In this document: positions 17,978 through 25,525 of the stretch, in pieces
How positions within the stretch are numbered: the first letter of the stretch is position 1
Layout: every line of letters starts with the position of its first letter
Assembly (NCBI GenBank): GCA_035496935.1
Contig: DATJED010000018.1
Coordinates: forward strand, 62,001 to 126,000
Direction of reading: 5' to 3'
From: Pseudopedobacter sp035496935
GTDB lineage: Bacteria > Bacteroidota > Bacteroidia > Sphingobacteriales > Sphingobacteriaceae
Length of the DNA stretch: 64,000 bases
The notes under the pieces: model-generated
What the model was told of the DNA's origin: nothing
Seen by the model: the letters and a program-made list of their open reading frames with translations, nothing else
Database searches by the model: none
Made by a program: the position numbers and the translations under genes

Positions 17978-18487
17978 TTATTCTTGATTAGGATTTTCGG
18001 GGTCGATGATGTCAATAGGCTCTTCTTTTTGAGTTTTATCCTCAGATTTGTCCAAAGGTTCTTTGTTTTTTTTAGCTTTCGATAAAATTATTAGGCCGAA
18101 AACTACAAATATCAGAGGCCATAATTTGCGTAATTTGAACCAGTAAGGCAACAGGTCAAACTCGCCCAACAAAAAATAAGCGCCCATTACAATCAGCAGA
18201 AAACCTAACAACAAACTCATGTTAGCGCTGTTTTTATTTTGATTAACCGGCTGGATTGGTTCTTCCCGCTCCATCCGGTAATCGGTATAGGTATATGGCG
18301 ATTTATAATCTTCTGGCACAGCAATCCATAAAATTATATAAATCCATAAACCGCTTCCGCCAAAAAAAGCGGCCAATGCAAATGCAATGCGCACCCATGT
18401 AACATCTAGCTGAAAGTATTTTGCTATGCCCGCAGCTACGCCTGCTATCATTTTATCCTGCGGATCCCTTGTTAATTTCTTATCCAT
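17978..18487 (-). CDS. PspC-domain membrane protein
   Basis: A 169-residue protein. The N-terminal PspC domain (about 1-60) reads KLTRDPQDKMIAGVAAGIAKYFQLDVTWVRI and IYIILWIAVPED. A second pair of helices (about 88-150) resembles the LiaF-type transmembrane domain (FLLIVMGAYFLLGEF, LWPLIFVVFGLIIL). The C-terminal tail is acidic and probably disordered. PspC proteins act in the phage-shock or envelope-stress response. It lies 11 bases after the SDR gene and two bases before the LiaF-like gene. Confidence 0.9.
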   Translation of the reverse strand: MDKKLTRDPQDKMIAGVAAGIAKYFQLDVTWVRIAFALAAFFGGSGLWIYIILWIAVPEDYKSPYTYTDYRMEREEPIQPVNQNKNSANMSLLLGFLLIVMGAYFLLGEFDLLPYWFKLRKLWPLIFVVFGLIILSKAKKNKEPLDKSEDKTQKEEPIDIIDPENPNQE

Positions 18488-18498
18488 CTCTTTAAATT

Positions 18499-19200
18499 CT
18501 AAATCTGCCCGCTTTGTGGCGTAATCATTAATTGATCAACATTTGCACCCTTACTCAATTGCATAATATGTAGAATAGATTTTGCAACATCGTCGGGCTG
18601 TACAAATTTATCAGAAGAAATAGTTGTGCCATTCCAAGATGAAGTAAGCGTTGAGCCAGGCATAATTGCCGTAACTTTTACTCCCGAAGGTTTGGTCTCT
18701 TCTCTCATGATATTGTTAAGACTAAGCAGAGCAGCTTTTGTTACACAGTAAGAACCTGCACCAACGATTGTTTGTAAGCTTGCCACAGAGCAGATGTTAA
18801 AAATATGTCCGGTGTTGAGTTTAATCATCAATGGAGCTAATTTTTTGTATAAAATATAAGGCGCAACAACGTTTACATTGAAGTGAAAATCTAACATATC
18901 AACGCTTTCCTGTAAAATTGGGGAAGGGGAAAATACGCCGACATTATTTACCAAAACATCTATAATTTTAAATTGGGCAATTGCTTTATCAGCGAAAGTG
19001 GCTACTTCCTGTTTAATGCTACAATCTGTTTTAGCTGTCAATACCTCGATTTTTGGGTTTATCGCAAGCAATTCCTCTTTTAATAAATCAAGTTCTTTCT
19101 GATTTCTAGCGCACAAGGCAAGCGAGTGATTGTTTTTTGCCATTTCTACAGCCACCGCTTTTCCAATCCCTTTTGTTGCGCCGGTTATTAAAATATTCAT
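18499..19200 (-). CDS. Short-chain dehydrogenase/reductase
   Basis: A 233-residue classical SDR. The cofactor motif TGATKGIG lies at residues 7-14, VNNVGVFSP follows, and the catalytic Ser and Tyr-x-x-x-Lys are in ICSVASLQ and GSYCVTKAAL. The start at ATG 19200 puts the Rossmann motif at the usual position; an upstream in-frame ATG at 19221 adds a poor hydrophilic head. The substrate is unknown. It is the first gene of the SDR-PspC-LiaF-like unit and is divergent from mlaE. CAAATTTA at 19266-19273 reads TAAATTTG on this strand and is a possible -7 element. Confidence 0.9.
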   Translation of the reverse strand: MNILITGATKGIGKAVAVEMAKNNHSLALCARNQKELDLLKEELLAINPKIEVLTAKTDCSIKQEVATFADKAIAQFKIIDVLVNNVGVFSPSPILQESVDMLDFHFNVNVVAPYILYKKLAPLMIKLNTGHIFNICSVASLQTIVGAGSYCVTKAALLSLNNIMREETKPSGVKVTAIMPGSTLTSSWNGTTISSDKFVQPDDVAKSILHIMQLSKGANVDQLMITPQSGQI

Positions 19201-19278
19201 GTCTTTTTGATTTTTGGGCAATTTAGGTTTAATAATTGCAATTGATAAAAAAGCTTATTTTTACACAAATTTATTTAT

Positions 19279-20013
19279 ATGGTGTTTTATCATTTCGGAA
19301 AATATATTTTAATGCTGAAGGCCGTTTTTAGGCGACCCGAAAAAATGAGCATTTATAAAAATGAGGTTTTTAGAGAAATGGTAGATATAGGCTTAGGTTC
19401 TTTAGGCATCATCAGCATCATATCCATTTTTATTGGAGCCGTAACCACCGTACAAACCGCTTTTCAGCTGACTAGCGATTTAATCCCGAAATCAATTATA
19501 GGAGGTATTACCCGAGATTCGACCATATTAGAGCTTAGTCCAACCATTTGTTCGCTAGTTTTGGCCGGAAAAGTTGGAAGCAGTATTGCCTCGCAAATAG
19601 GGACTATGCGTGTTACCGAGCAAATTGATGCTTTGGAAATAATGGGTATAAATGCCCCGGGCTATTTGATTCTACCTAAATTACTGGGTGGCGTAATAAT
19701 GATCCCAATTTTGGTTGTGGTAGCCATAGCGTTGAGTATTTTTGGGGGTTATTTAGCCGGTGTAGCTTCTGGAGCGGTAACGGCGGCAGAATTTGTACAA
19801 GGTTTAACCACAGATTTTATCCCTTTTACCTTAGTGGTGGCAATGGTTAAAGCGCTGATTTTTGCGTTTATAATTACCACGGTTTCGGCTTACCAAGGTT
19901 TTTTTACCGATGGTGGCGCTATTGAAGTGGGCAACTCGAGCACAAAGGCGGTAGTAATAAGCTGTATTGCTATTTTAATTTCTGATTACATTATCGCACA
20001 GCTTTTATTATGA
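19279..20013 (+). CDS. mlaE: MlaE-family lipid ABC transporter permease
   Basis: A 244-residue inner-membrane permease of the MlaE family, with about five membrane helices. Family-typical segments are FIGAVTTVQTAFQL, ELSPTICSLVLAGKVGSSIASQIGTMRVTEQIDALEIMGI and YQGFFTDGGAIEVGNSSTKAVV. With MlaF it would move phospholipids between the inner membrane and an MCE-domain carrier, maintaining outer-membrane asymmetry. Its 3' end overlaps the mlaF start by four bases. The MCE (MlaD) partner is not next to it, as could be expected if it is encoded elsewhere. Confidence 0.93.
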   Translation: MVFYHFGKYILMLKAVFRRPEKMSIYKNEVFREMVDIGLGSLGIISIISIFIGAVTTVQTAFQLTSDLIPKSIIGGITRDSTILELSPTICSLVLAGKVGSSIASQIGTMRVTEQIDALEIMGINAPGYLILPKLLGGVIMIPILVVVAIALSIFGGYLAGVASGAVTAAEFVQGLTTDFIPFTLVVAMVKALIFAFIITTVSAYQGFFTDGGAIEVGNSSTKAVVISCIAILISDYIIAQLLL

Positions 20014-20759
20014 TTGAGGTTAAAGATATTTACAAAAGTTTTGGGGATAATGAGGTGCTTAAAGGCATCACCGCCGATTTTAAACCAGGCGTTACTTCGT
20101 TAATTATTGGAAGTTCTGGTTCTGGGAAAACCACTTTGATGAAAAATATGGTGGGTTTGCATGAACCTAATAGCGGAAAAGTCATTTACGATGGTAGGGA
20201 TTTTACGGCTATGGATACCGAAGAACGTATCGAAATTCGCAAGGAAATTGGGATGCTTTTTCAAGGTTCTGCATTATTTGATTCTATGACGGTTGAAAAA
20301 AACATCCGTTTTCCGTTGGATATGTTTACCAACCAAAGTAGGGCAGAAAAATTAGATAGGGTTAATTTTGTGTTAGAACGCGTAAACCTTGCCGGTAAAA
20401 ACAATCTTTATCCATCAGAACTTTCTGGCGGAATGATGAAGAGAGTAGGGATTGCAAGAGCCATCGCGATGCGGCCAAGATATCTTTTTTGCGATGAGCC
20501 AAACTCTGGCTTAGACCCGAAAAGCTCTATCATGATTGATGAATTGGTTTCTGAAATCACTAAGGAATATGAAATTACGACGGTTATCGTTACCCACGAT
20601 ATGAATTCGGTAATGGGAATTGGCGAGCATATTTTATTTCTGCACCAAGGACAAAAATGGTGGGAGGGCTCAAAAGATGAAATTACCTCCACCGATAATA
20701 AAGAGCTAAACGAATTTGTTTTTGCCACTAAATTGATGGAAACCTTGCTTAAAAAATAG
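20010..20759 (+). CDS. mlaF: MlaF-family ABC transporter ATP-binding protein
   Basis: A 249-residue ATPase paired with the MlaE permease by ATGA-type overlap. It has Walker A GSSGSGKTT (about residue 34), the Q loop MLFQGSALFDSMTV, the signature LSGGMMKRVGIARA, Walker B YLFCDEPNSGLD and the switch His in VIVTHDMNS. It powers lipid transfer through MlaE. Length and motifs are complete. Confidence 0.94.
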   Translation: MIEVKDIYKSFGDNEVLKGITADFKPGVTSLIIGSSGSGKTTLMKNMVGLHEPNSGKVIYDGRDFTAMDTEERIEIRKEIGMLFQGSALFDSMTVEKNIRFPLDMFTNQSRAEKLDRVNFVLERVNLAGKNNLYPSELSGGMMKRVGIARAIAMRPRYLFCDEPNSGLDPKSSIMIDELVSEITKEYEITTVIVTHDMNSVMGIGEHILFLHQGQKWWEGSKDEITSTDNKELNEFVFATKLMETLLKK

Positions 20760-20818
20760 TTCAATTGTTAGCTCATTCAAAAATTCAATCATTCAGACTT
20801 CAATCATTCAAAATTAAA
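20760..20818. repeat. Low-complexity tandem-like repeat after mlaF
   Basis: TTCAATCATTCA occurs at 20784-20795 and 20799-20810, with degenerate relatives (TTCAATTGTTAGCTCATTCAAAAA) before them. The tract fills nearly all of the 64-base gap between mlaF and the methyltransferase gene. Confidence 0.6.
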
Positions 20819-20823
20819 TACGC

Positions 20824-21720
20824 ATGCAGCCAAATATACAAGCACTTACTCCGCAACATTGGAAAGATTACGAACTGATAGACTGCGGAGATTTTGAAAA
20901 GTTAGAACGGTTTGGCGATTTAATATTGATAAGACCCGAGCCACAAGCGGTTTGGAGCAAGTTATTGCCCGAAAGTGAGTGGCAAAAAATGCATCACATC
21001 AAATTTAAAGGCAAATCTGCGACCAGTGGCGAGTGGGTTAAAAAAAATCCGAAGACACCGGACCGTTGGCATATCGAATACAAAAATGATGACGTTGCTA
21101 TAAAATTTCGGTTGGCTTTAACGTCTTTTAAGCATGTCGGAATTTTTCCGGAGCAATCCGTAAACTGGGACTTCATTTCTTCATCTATCAAAAAATTTAA
21201 AACGCCAGATCCCAAAGTACTTAATTTGTTCGCTTATACCGGTGGCGCATCTTTAATTGCAAAGGCCGCTGGAGCGGATACAACCCATGTTGATTCTATT
21301 AAACAGGTAGTAACTTGGGCAAATGAAAATCAGGAAGTTTCTGGTTTAAAAGACATCCGTTGGGTAGTAGAAGATGCTTTGAAATTTGTGCAACGCGAAT
21401 TAAAAAGAGGCAAAAAATATAACGGGATTATTTTGGATCCTCCGGCTTACGGTCACGGCCCTAAAGGCGAAAAATGGAAGTTGGAAGACTTGATTAAAGA
21501 AATGATGCGTGACGTGGTGCAATTGCTGGATCCAAAAGAACATTTTCTGATTTTAAATACTTATTCCTTAGGGTTTTCCTCCATTATTGTAGAGAATTTA
21601 ATAAGAGGTGCTTACCCCGAAGTGCAGAATTTAAACATTGGCGAACTATATTTAAAAGCCCGTAGCGGAGTTAATTTACCCTTAGGTGTTTTCGGCAAAT
21701 TTAGTTTGTTCAATTGTTGA
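20824..21720 (+). CDS. Class I SAM-dependent methyltransferase (RlmI/RlmK-like)
   Basis: A 298-residue methyltransferase. The central Rossmann fold shows motif I VLNLFAYTGGASLIAKAAGA (about 137-156), the following VDSIKQVVTWANEN, and the catalytic-loop motif IILDPPAYGHGPKGEKW (about 207). This pattern is that of the RlmI/RlmK/YccW group, which methylates 23S rRNA bases; the PUA domain seen in full-length RlmI is absent. The substrate is therefore likely RNA, but the exact base is unknown. It stands alone downstream of mlaEF. Confidence 0.85.
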   Translation: MQPNIQALTPQHWKDYELIDCGDFEKLERFGDLILIRPEPQAVWSKLLPESEWQKMHHIKFKGKSATSGEWVKKNPKTPDRWHIEYKNDDVAIKFRLALTSFKHVGIFPEQSVNWDFISSSIKKFKTPDPKVLNLFAYTGGASLIAKAAGADTTHVDSIKQVVTWANENQEVSGLKDIRWVVEDALKFVQRELKRGKKYNGIILDPPAYGHGPKGEKWKLEDLIKEMMRDVVQLLDPKEHFLILNTYSLGFSSIIVENLIRGAYPEVQNLNIGELYLKARSGVNLPLGVFGKFSLFNC

Positions 21721-21778
21721 AATCTTTTTTTAAAAACACCAAAGCTTAGCCTTACTTTTCCCTTTAATTTCTAAAAGA

Positions 21779-22834
21779 ATGTTATCTCAAAAAAATTATA
21801 TCCTTTTGCCGCAATTAGTTATCGCCGCAACATTATTTTGTTCATGCTCGGGCAGTTCAGGCAGTAAAAACACGCAGGCCAACACTGGAGAAACCAACGA
21901 TTCAACCAAAGTTGAAGCTGTTGCCGAAACAAAAGAAAATCCTTACAAACCGGTAGATTCTGCAAAATATTACCAGTTGCAAAAATATTTGGCAAATGGC
22001 GATACCACAGGTAAGTGGCCGGTAAAAAATGACCCTTTACCTATTAACGGTGCGATTTTACCTTTTAACAGGATTATCGCCTATTATGGCAATTTGTATT
22101 CAAAAAAAATGGGCGCTTTGGGCGAGTACGCACCTAAAGAAATGTGGAAACGCTTAAACGCCGAGGTAGCAAGATGGAACAAGGCAGATTCTGTAATAAA
22201 ATCGGTTCCGGCGGTACATTATATTGCTACAGTAGCCAGCGGAACTCCCGGGAAAGATAATTATTACATTAACCGGATGCCGGATAGTCAGATTGATTCT
22301 GCTTTAACTATTGCAAAAATGCACAATGCCATTGTTTTCTTGGATGTACAGGTAGCTTTAAGTAACCTACACAACGAGTTGCCTCGGTTAGAGAAATATT
22401 TGAAATTGCCTAACGTAAATTTAGGTATCGATCCTGAATTTTCCATGAAAACAGGCGCCAGACCGGGTACAAAAATAGGTACTTATGACGCTGCGGATAT
22501 TAATTATGCCTCGGGCTATTTAGCCAAACTAGTAAAAGAAAACAATTTACCGTGTAAGATATTGGTGGTTCACCGCTTTACGCAAGGCATGGTTACCAAT
22601 TACAAAAACATCAAAAAACAAAAGGAAGTGCAAATGGTAATGCATATGGACGGCTGGGGCGAGCCTGAATTAAAAAAAGGAACGTATCGCCATTATTTAT
22701 ATAGCGAACCTGTGCAGTTTGTAGGATTTAAGCTTTTCTACAAAAACGATATAAAGAAAGCGCCAAACCGTATGATGACTCCAGAGGAATTGCTGAAACT
22801 TACACCAAAACCAATTTATATACAGTATCAATAG
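21779..22834 (+). CDS. Lipoprotein of unknown function, TIM-barrel-like
   Basis: A 351-residue lipoprotein. The signal peptide ends near Cys21/Cys23 (LFCSCSGSSG), followed by a Ser/Thr/Asn-rich linker. The globular part (about 75-345) contains INGAILPFNRIIAYYGN, VHYIATVASGTPGKDNYY, IVFLDVQVAL, LGIDPEFSM and KILVVHRFTQGMV, spaced like successive strands of a beta/alpha barrel. The conserved Asp-x-Glu in GIDPEFSM and the His in VVHRF could form an active site. I recall related sequences in actinobacteria but cannot name a function. It is monocistronic and followed by a terminator. Confidence 0.7.
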   Translation: MLSQKNYILLPQLVIAATLFCSCSGSSGSKNTQANTGETNDSTKVEAVAETKENPYKPVDSAKYYQLQKYLANGDTTGKWPVKNDPLPINGAILPFNRIIAYYGNLYSKKMGALGEYAPKEMWKRLNAEVARWNKADSVIKSVPAVHYIATVASGTPGKDNYYINRMPDSQIDSALTIAKMHNAIVFLDVQVALSNLHNELPRLEKYLKLPNVNLGIDPEFSMKTGARPGTKIGTYDAADINYASGYLAKLVKENNLPCKILVVHRFTQGMVTNYKNIKKQKEVQMVMHMDGWGEPELKKGTYRHYLYSEPVQFVGFKLFYKNDIKKAPNRMMTPEELLKLTPKPIYIQYQ

Positions 22835-22858
22835 GTTTCGAATTAGGTAGAAAGAGAC

Positions 22859-22889
22859 AATCCCTTGGTTAATTAACCGGGGATTTTTT
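22859..22889 (+). terminator. Rho-independent terminator
   Basis: AATCCC pairs with GGGATT around the palindrome GGTTAATTAACC, followed by a run of six or seven T. It lies 24 bases after the stop codon of the lipoprotein gene. Confidence 0.75.
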
Positions 22890-22979
22890 ATGAAGAATTT
22901 TTGATAATAATATGACTTACGATTTTTTAAAACTCCATAAGTCTGAAATTGTTTTGAATTTTTTAGGGAATAAAACTGG

Positions 22980-23606
22980 CTATCGTAAAAAGTCTAAAAA
23001 TTCCGCTCTGGGAATCATTCTTGCGCCCATGCGTTGTAAATGATCCGTATAAACTTGGCAGTCTACCAATTTGATATTGACATTTTGGCAAAGCCAGATC
23101 AACGCCGTTTTTGAAGCGTTACTTTTGTGTGAAAACATGGATTCGCCACAAAAAACCTGATTAATTAAAACTCCATATAATCCACCCACTATTTCGTCTT
23201 CTTCCCAAACTTCTACGGAGTGCGCAAAACCTTTTTTGTGTAAATTTAAATAAGCATCAATCATTAACGAATTTATCCAGGTGCCGTCTTGTCCTACTCG
23301 GTTGCTCTCTGCGCAATTTTGGATAATCGCTTTAAAATTCTGGTTATGCGTTACTTTGAATTTTTTAGAACGCAAAACCTGTCGCATACTTTTGCTGATT
23401 TTGATTTCTTCGGGATAAAGTACAAATCGTTCTGGGGGGCTGTACCATAAAATGGGATCGTCCTCATTAAACCAAGGAAATATCCCGTTTTGATAAGCAA
23501 GAACCAATCTTTCCAGGGATAAATCTCCTCCAATGGCTAATAATCCATCTTCTTCTGCAAGTGCCGGATCCGGAAAAACAGGTTCATTACTAAGCTGAAA
23601 TATCAT
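22980..23606 (-). CDS. aat: Leucyl/phenylalanyl-tRNA--protein transferase
   Basis: A 208-residue enzyme that adds Leu or Phe from aminoacyl-tRNA to N-terminal Arg or Lys of proteins, marking them for ClpS/ClpAP degradation (N-degron pathway). Diagnostic stretches are FPDPALAEEDGLLAIGGDLSLERLVLAY, GIFPWFNEDDPILWYSPPERFVL, TWINSLMIDAYLNLHKKGFAHSVEVW, GGLYGVLINQVFCGESMFS and the ending HLQRMGARMIPRAEF. The length is normal. It stands alone. Confidence 0.95.
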   Translation of the reverse strand: MIFQLSNEPVFPDPALAEEDGLLAIGGDLSLERLVLAYQNGIFPWFNEDDPILWYSPPERFVLYPEEIKISKSMRQVLRSKKFKVTHNQNFKAIIQNCAESNRVGQDGTWINSLMIDAYLNLHKKGFAHSVEVWEEDEIVGGLYGVLINQVFCGESMFSHKSNASKTALIWLCQNVNIKLVDCQVYTDHLQRMGARMIPRAEFLDFLR

Positions 23607-23709
23607 TGGGTAAGTTTAAGCCATAAATAATCTGCCCATTGTTGACTTTTGGCTAATCCAATAGCTAAGCTAAAGTAATAAAGTTTGTTTTTACATCTTG
23701 ATCTAATTA

Positions 23710-23774
23710 AAAATCTAAATTCAGAAAATCTACAGTATTAAATTAGATATTTATGCGTTATTAATTTAGATTTT
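23710..23774. repeat. 12-bp inverted repeat upstream of the thioredoxin/ApbE cluster
   Basis: AAAATCTAAATT (23710-23721) and AATTTAGATTTT (23763-23774) are perfect inverse copies separated by 41 bases; a related AATTAGAT lies between. The tract is AT-rich, so chance is possible. It lies about 70 bases before the thioredoxin start and could be an operator or leader structure. Confidence 0.45.
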
Positions 23775-23842
23775 GAAGGTAAGGGAATAGCTTCGATATT
23801 TAGCTTGCTTTTGAAATTTAATAATACAATAATTTGAAACTT

Positions 23843-24268
23843 ATGAAAATGTTAACCGTTTTGTTCTTATCTTTTGTTATAGGGAATTCCTGGATTCTGG
23901 ATTTTAAAGAAGCAATTACAAAAGCCAACGAAAGCCACAAATACATTCTAGTCAATTTTTCTGGTTCTGATTGGTGCGGACCATGTATCCGTATGCATAA
24001 AGAGATTTTTGAAAAGGAAGCTTTTGAAAATTATGCCGATAAAAATTTAGTTTTGGTTAGAGCTGATTTTCCAAGATTAAAAAAGAATCAGCTTTCGAAA
24101 GAACAGCTTAAAAAAAATAATGATTTGGCAGTAAAGTATAATCCAGATGGAGATTTCCCGCTAACTGTTTTAGTCGATGAACAAGGAAAAGTAATCAAAG
24201 AATGGAAGGGTTTCCCTGGTTGTTCCTCTCAAGAATTTGTTAAGCAAATAGAAGATGCCATCCATTGA
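23843..24268 (+). CDS. Exported thioredoxin-like protein
   Basis: A 141-residue protein starting at ATG 23843 (a TTG nine bases upstream is in frame but unlikely). Residues 1-18 are hydrophobic and look like a short signal peptide or anchor. The thioredoxin fold carries the redox motif SDWCGPCIRMH (Cys pair about residues 45-48) and the cis-proline loop DFPLTVLVDEQG. It resembles Thioredoxin_7 proteins that reduce periplasmic partners. Its 3' end overlaps the ApbE gene by 14 bases, so the two are translationally linked, and the cluster continues with DUF4266 and DUF3570. Confidence 0.88.
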   Translation: MKMLTVLFLSFVIGNSWILDFKEAITKANESHKYILVNFSGSDWCGPCIRMHKEIFEKEAFENYADKNLVLVRADFPRLKKNQLSKEQLKKNNDLAVKYNPDGDFPLTVLVDEQGKVIKEWKGFPGCSSQEFVKQIEDAIH

Positions 24269-25205
24269 TATTTCAGCACTTGCTATTTTTAAGCAGTCGA
24301 TGAAACTGATGGGTAATCAGTTCGAAATCTCTGTAGTTGCAGATAACCGAACTTTTGCCGAAAAAAAAATAGCACAAGCAGTGGCAGAAATTAAACGTAT
24401 AGAAGAACTGCTTACCACCTTTAGTCCGGATAGCCAAACAAACAGTATCAACGAAAGTGCAGGTGTTAAACCCGTTAAAGTTGATGCAGAGGTTTTTCAC
24501 CTTATTCGGCGTTCCCTGCGTATCTCAGAAATTACCCAGGGTGCATTTGATATAACTTACGGTTCTTTAGACAAACGTTTTTGGAACTTTGATACAAATA
24601 TGGACGCATTGCCAGATAAAGCATTGGCCAAAAAGTCGGTGGAGCTTATTAACTACAGAAATGTAATTTTGGATGCTGAAGCTTCTACCGTTTTTCTAAG
24701 AAAAAAAGGGATGCGGATTGGTTTTGGCGGAATAGGAAAAGGTTACGCTGCTGACCGAGCTAAACAGGTGCTACAAAAGGCGGGTGTTGTTGGAGGAATT
24801 GTAAATGCCTCCGGAGATTTAACAACTTGGGGAAACCAGCCAAATGGCGAACCTTGGACAGTAGGTATTGCCAACCCCGGACATAAACTCCAGCCTTTTT
24901 CTTATATGAATATCAGTGATATGTCCATCGCAACCTCTGGTAATTACGAGAAGTTTGCTGTAATCAACGGCAAGCGCTACGCTCATACTATCGATCCGCG
25001 TACAGGTTTCCCCGTTTCCGGAATTAAAAGTGTAAGCATTATTTGTCCGCAAGCCGAATTGGCCGATGTGCTGACAACGCCAGTAATGGTAATGGGCGTA
25101 AAAGTAGGCATGGATCTTATTAACCAGCTAAATAATATTGCTTGCATTATTATTGATGAGCAAAACAGGTTGTACACCTCAAATAATATTAATCTAAAAT
25201 ATTGA
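24255..25205 (+). CDS. apbE: ApbE-family FAD:protein FMN transferase
   Basis: A 316-residue protein of the ApbE family, which transfers FMN from FAD to a Thr or Ser of target proteins. Seen are MGNQFEISVVA, RIEELLTTFSPDSQTNSINESAG, FDITYGSLDKRFWNF, the flavin-binding GFGGIGKGYAADRAKQ and NASGDLTTWG, and the metal-site region AHTIDPRTGFPVSGIKSVSIIC. A TAG codon lies directly before ATG 24255 in this frame, so the protein cannot extend upstream and has no visible signal peptide, although most family members are exported. It overlaps the thioredoxin gene and precedes the DUF4266 lipoprotein by 21 bases. Confidence 0.92.
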   Translation: MPSIDISALAIFKQSMKLMGNQFEISVVADNRTFAEKKIAQAVAEIKRIEELLTTFSPDSQTNSINESAGVKPVKVDAEVFHLIRRSLRISEITQGAFDITYGSLDKRFWNFDTNMDALPDKALAKKSVELINYRNVILDAEASTVFLRKKGMRIGFGGIGKGYAADRAKQVLQKAGVVGGIVNASGDLTTWGNQPNGEPWTVGIANPGHKLQPFSYMNISDMSIATSGNYEKFAVINGKRYAHTIDPRTGFPVSGIKSVSIICPQAELADVLTTPVMVMGVKVGMDLINQLNNIACIIIDEQNRLYTSNNINLKY

Positions 25206-25226
25206 AACCCTAAAGCAACAGCTCCA

Positions 25227-25451
25227 ATGAACATAAAAAAAACTACCTTTTACACAGTGCTAGCTTGTTCTTTAGCTACGCTTGCTTCATGCAGTAATGT
25301 GAAAAATTATGAGAAAATTAAGCTAAAGGACGCCGAAATGGAACTCGGTGCCAGAAACGCCGAAAAATTTGAACAGAATTTCCAGCTTTATCGCGAGGGT
25401 TCGTCTGGGGCGAACGGTGGCAAAAGTGGCGGTGGTTGCGGTTGCAATTGA
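25227..25451 (+). CDS. DUF4266 small lipoprotein with Cys-rich tail
   Basis: A 74-residue lipoprotein. The signal peptide ends with lipobox Cys22 (LATLASCSN). After a conserved charged stretch (YEKIKLKDAEMELGARNAEKFEQNFQLYREGSSG) it ends in the glycine- and cysteine-rich tail SGGGCGCN. The family (DUF4266) is typically found next to DUF3570 genes. The two tail cysteines could bind a metal or form a disulfide handled by the thioredoxin two genes upstream. Function is unknown. Confidence 0.85.
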   Translation: MNIKKTTFYTVLACSLATLASCSNVKNYEKIKLKDAEMELGARNAEKFEQNFQLYREGSSGANGGKSGGGCGCN

Positions 25452-25525
25452 ATTAAATTTTAAAAATTAAAGACCGTTAATTGCATCCCTTAAATTTATA
25501 AAATCAAGTTCCTAAAATATACCAA

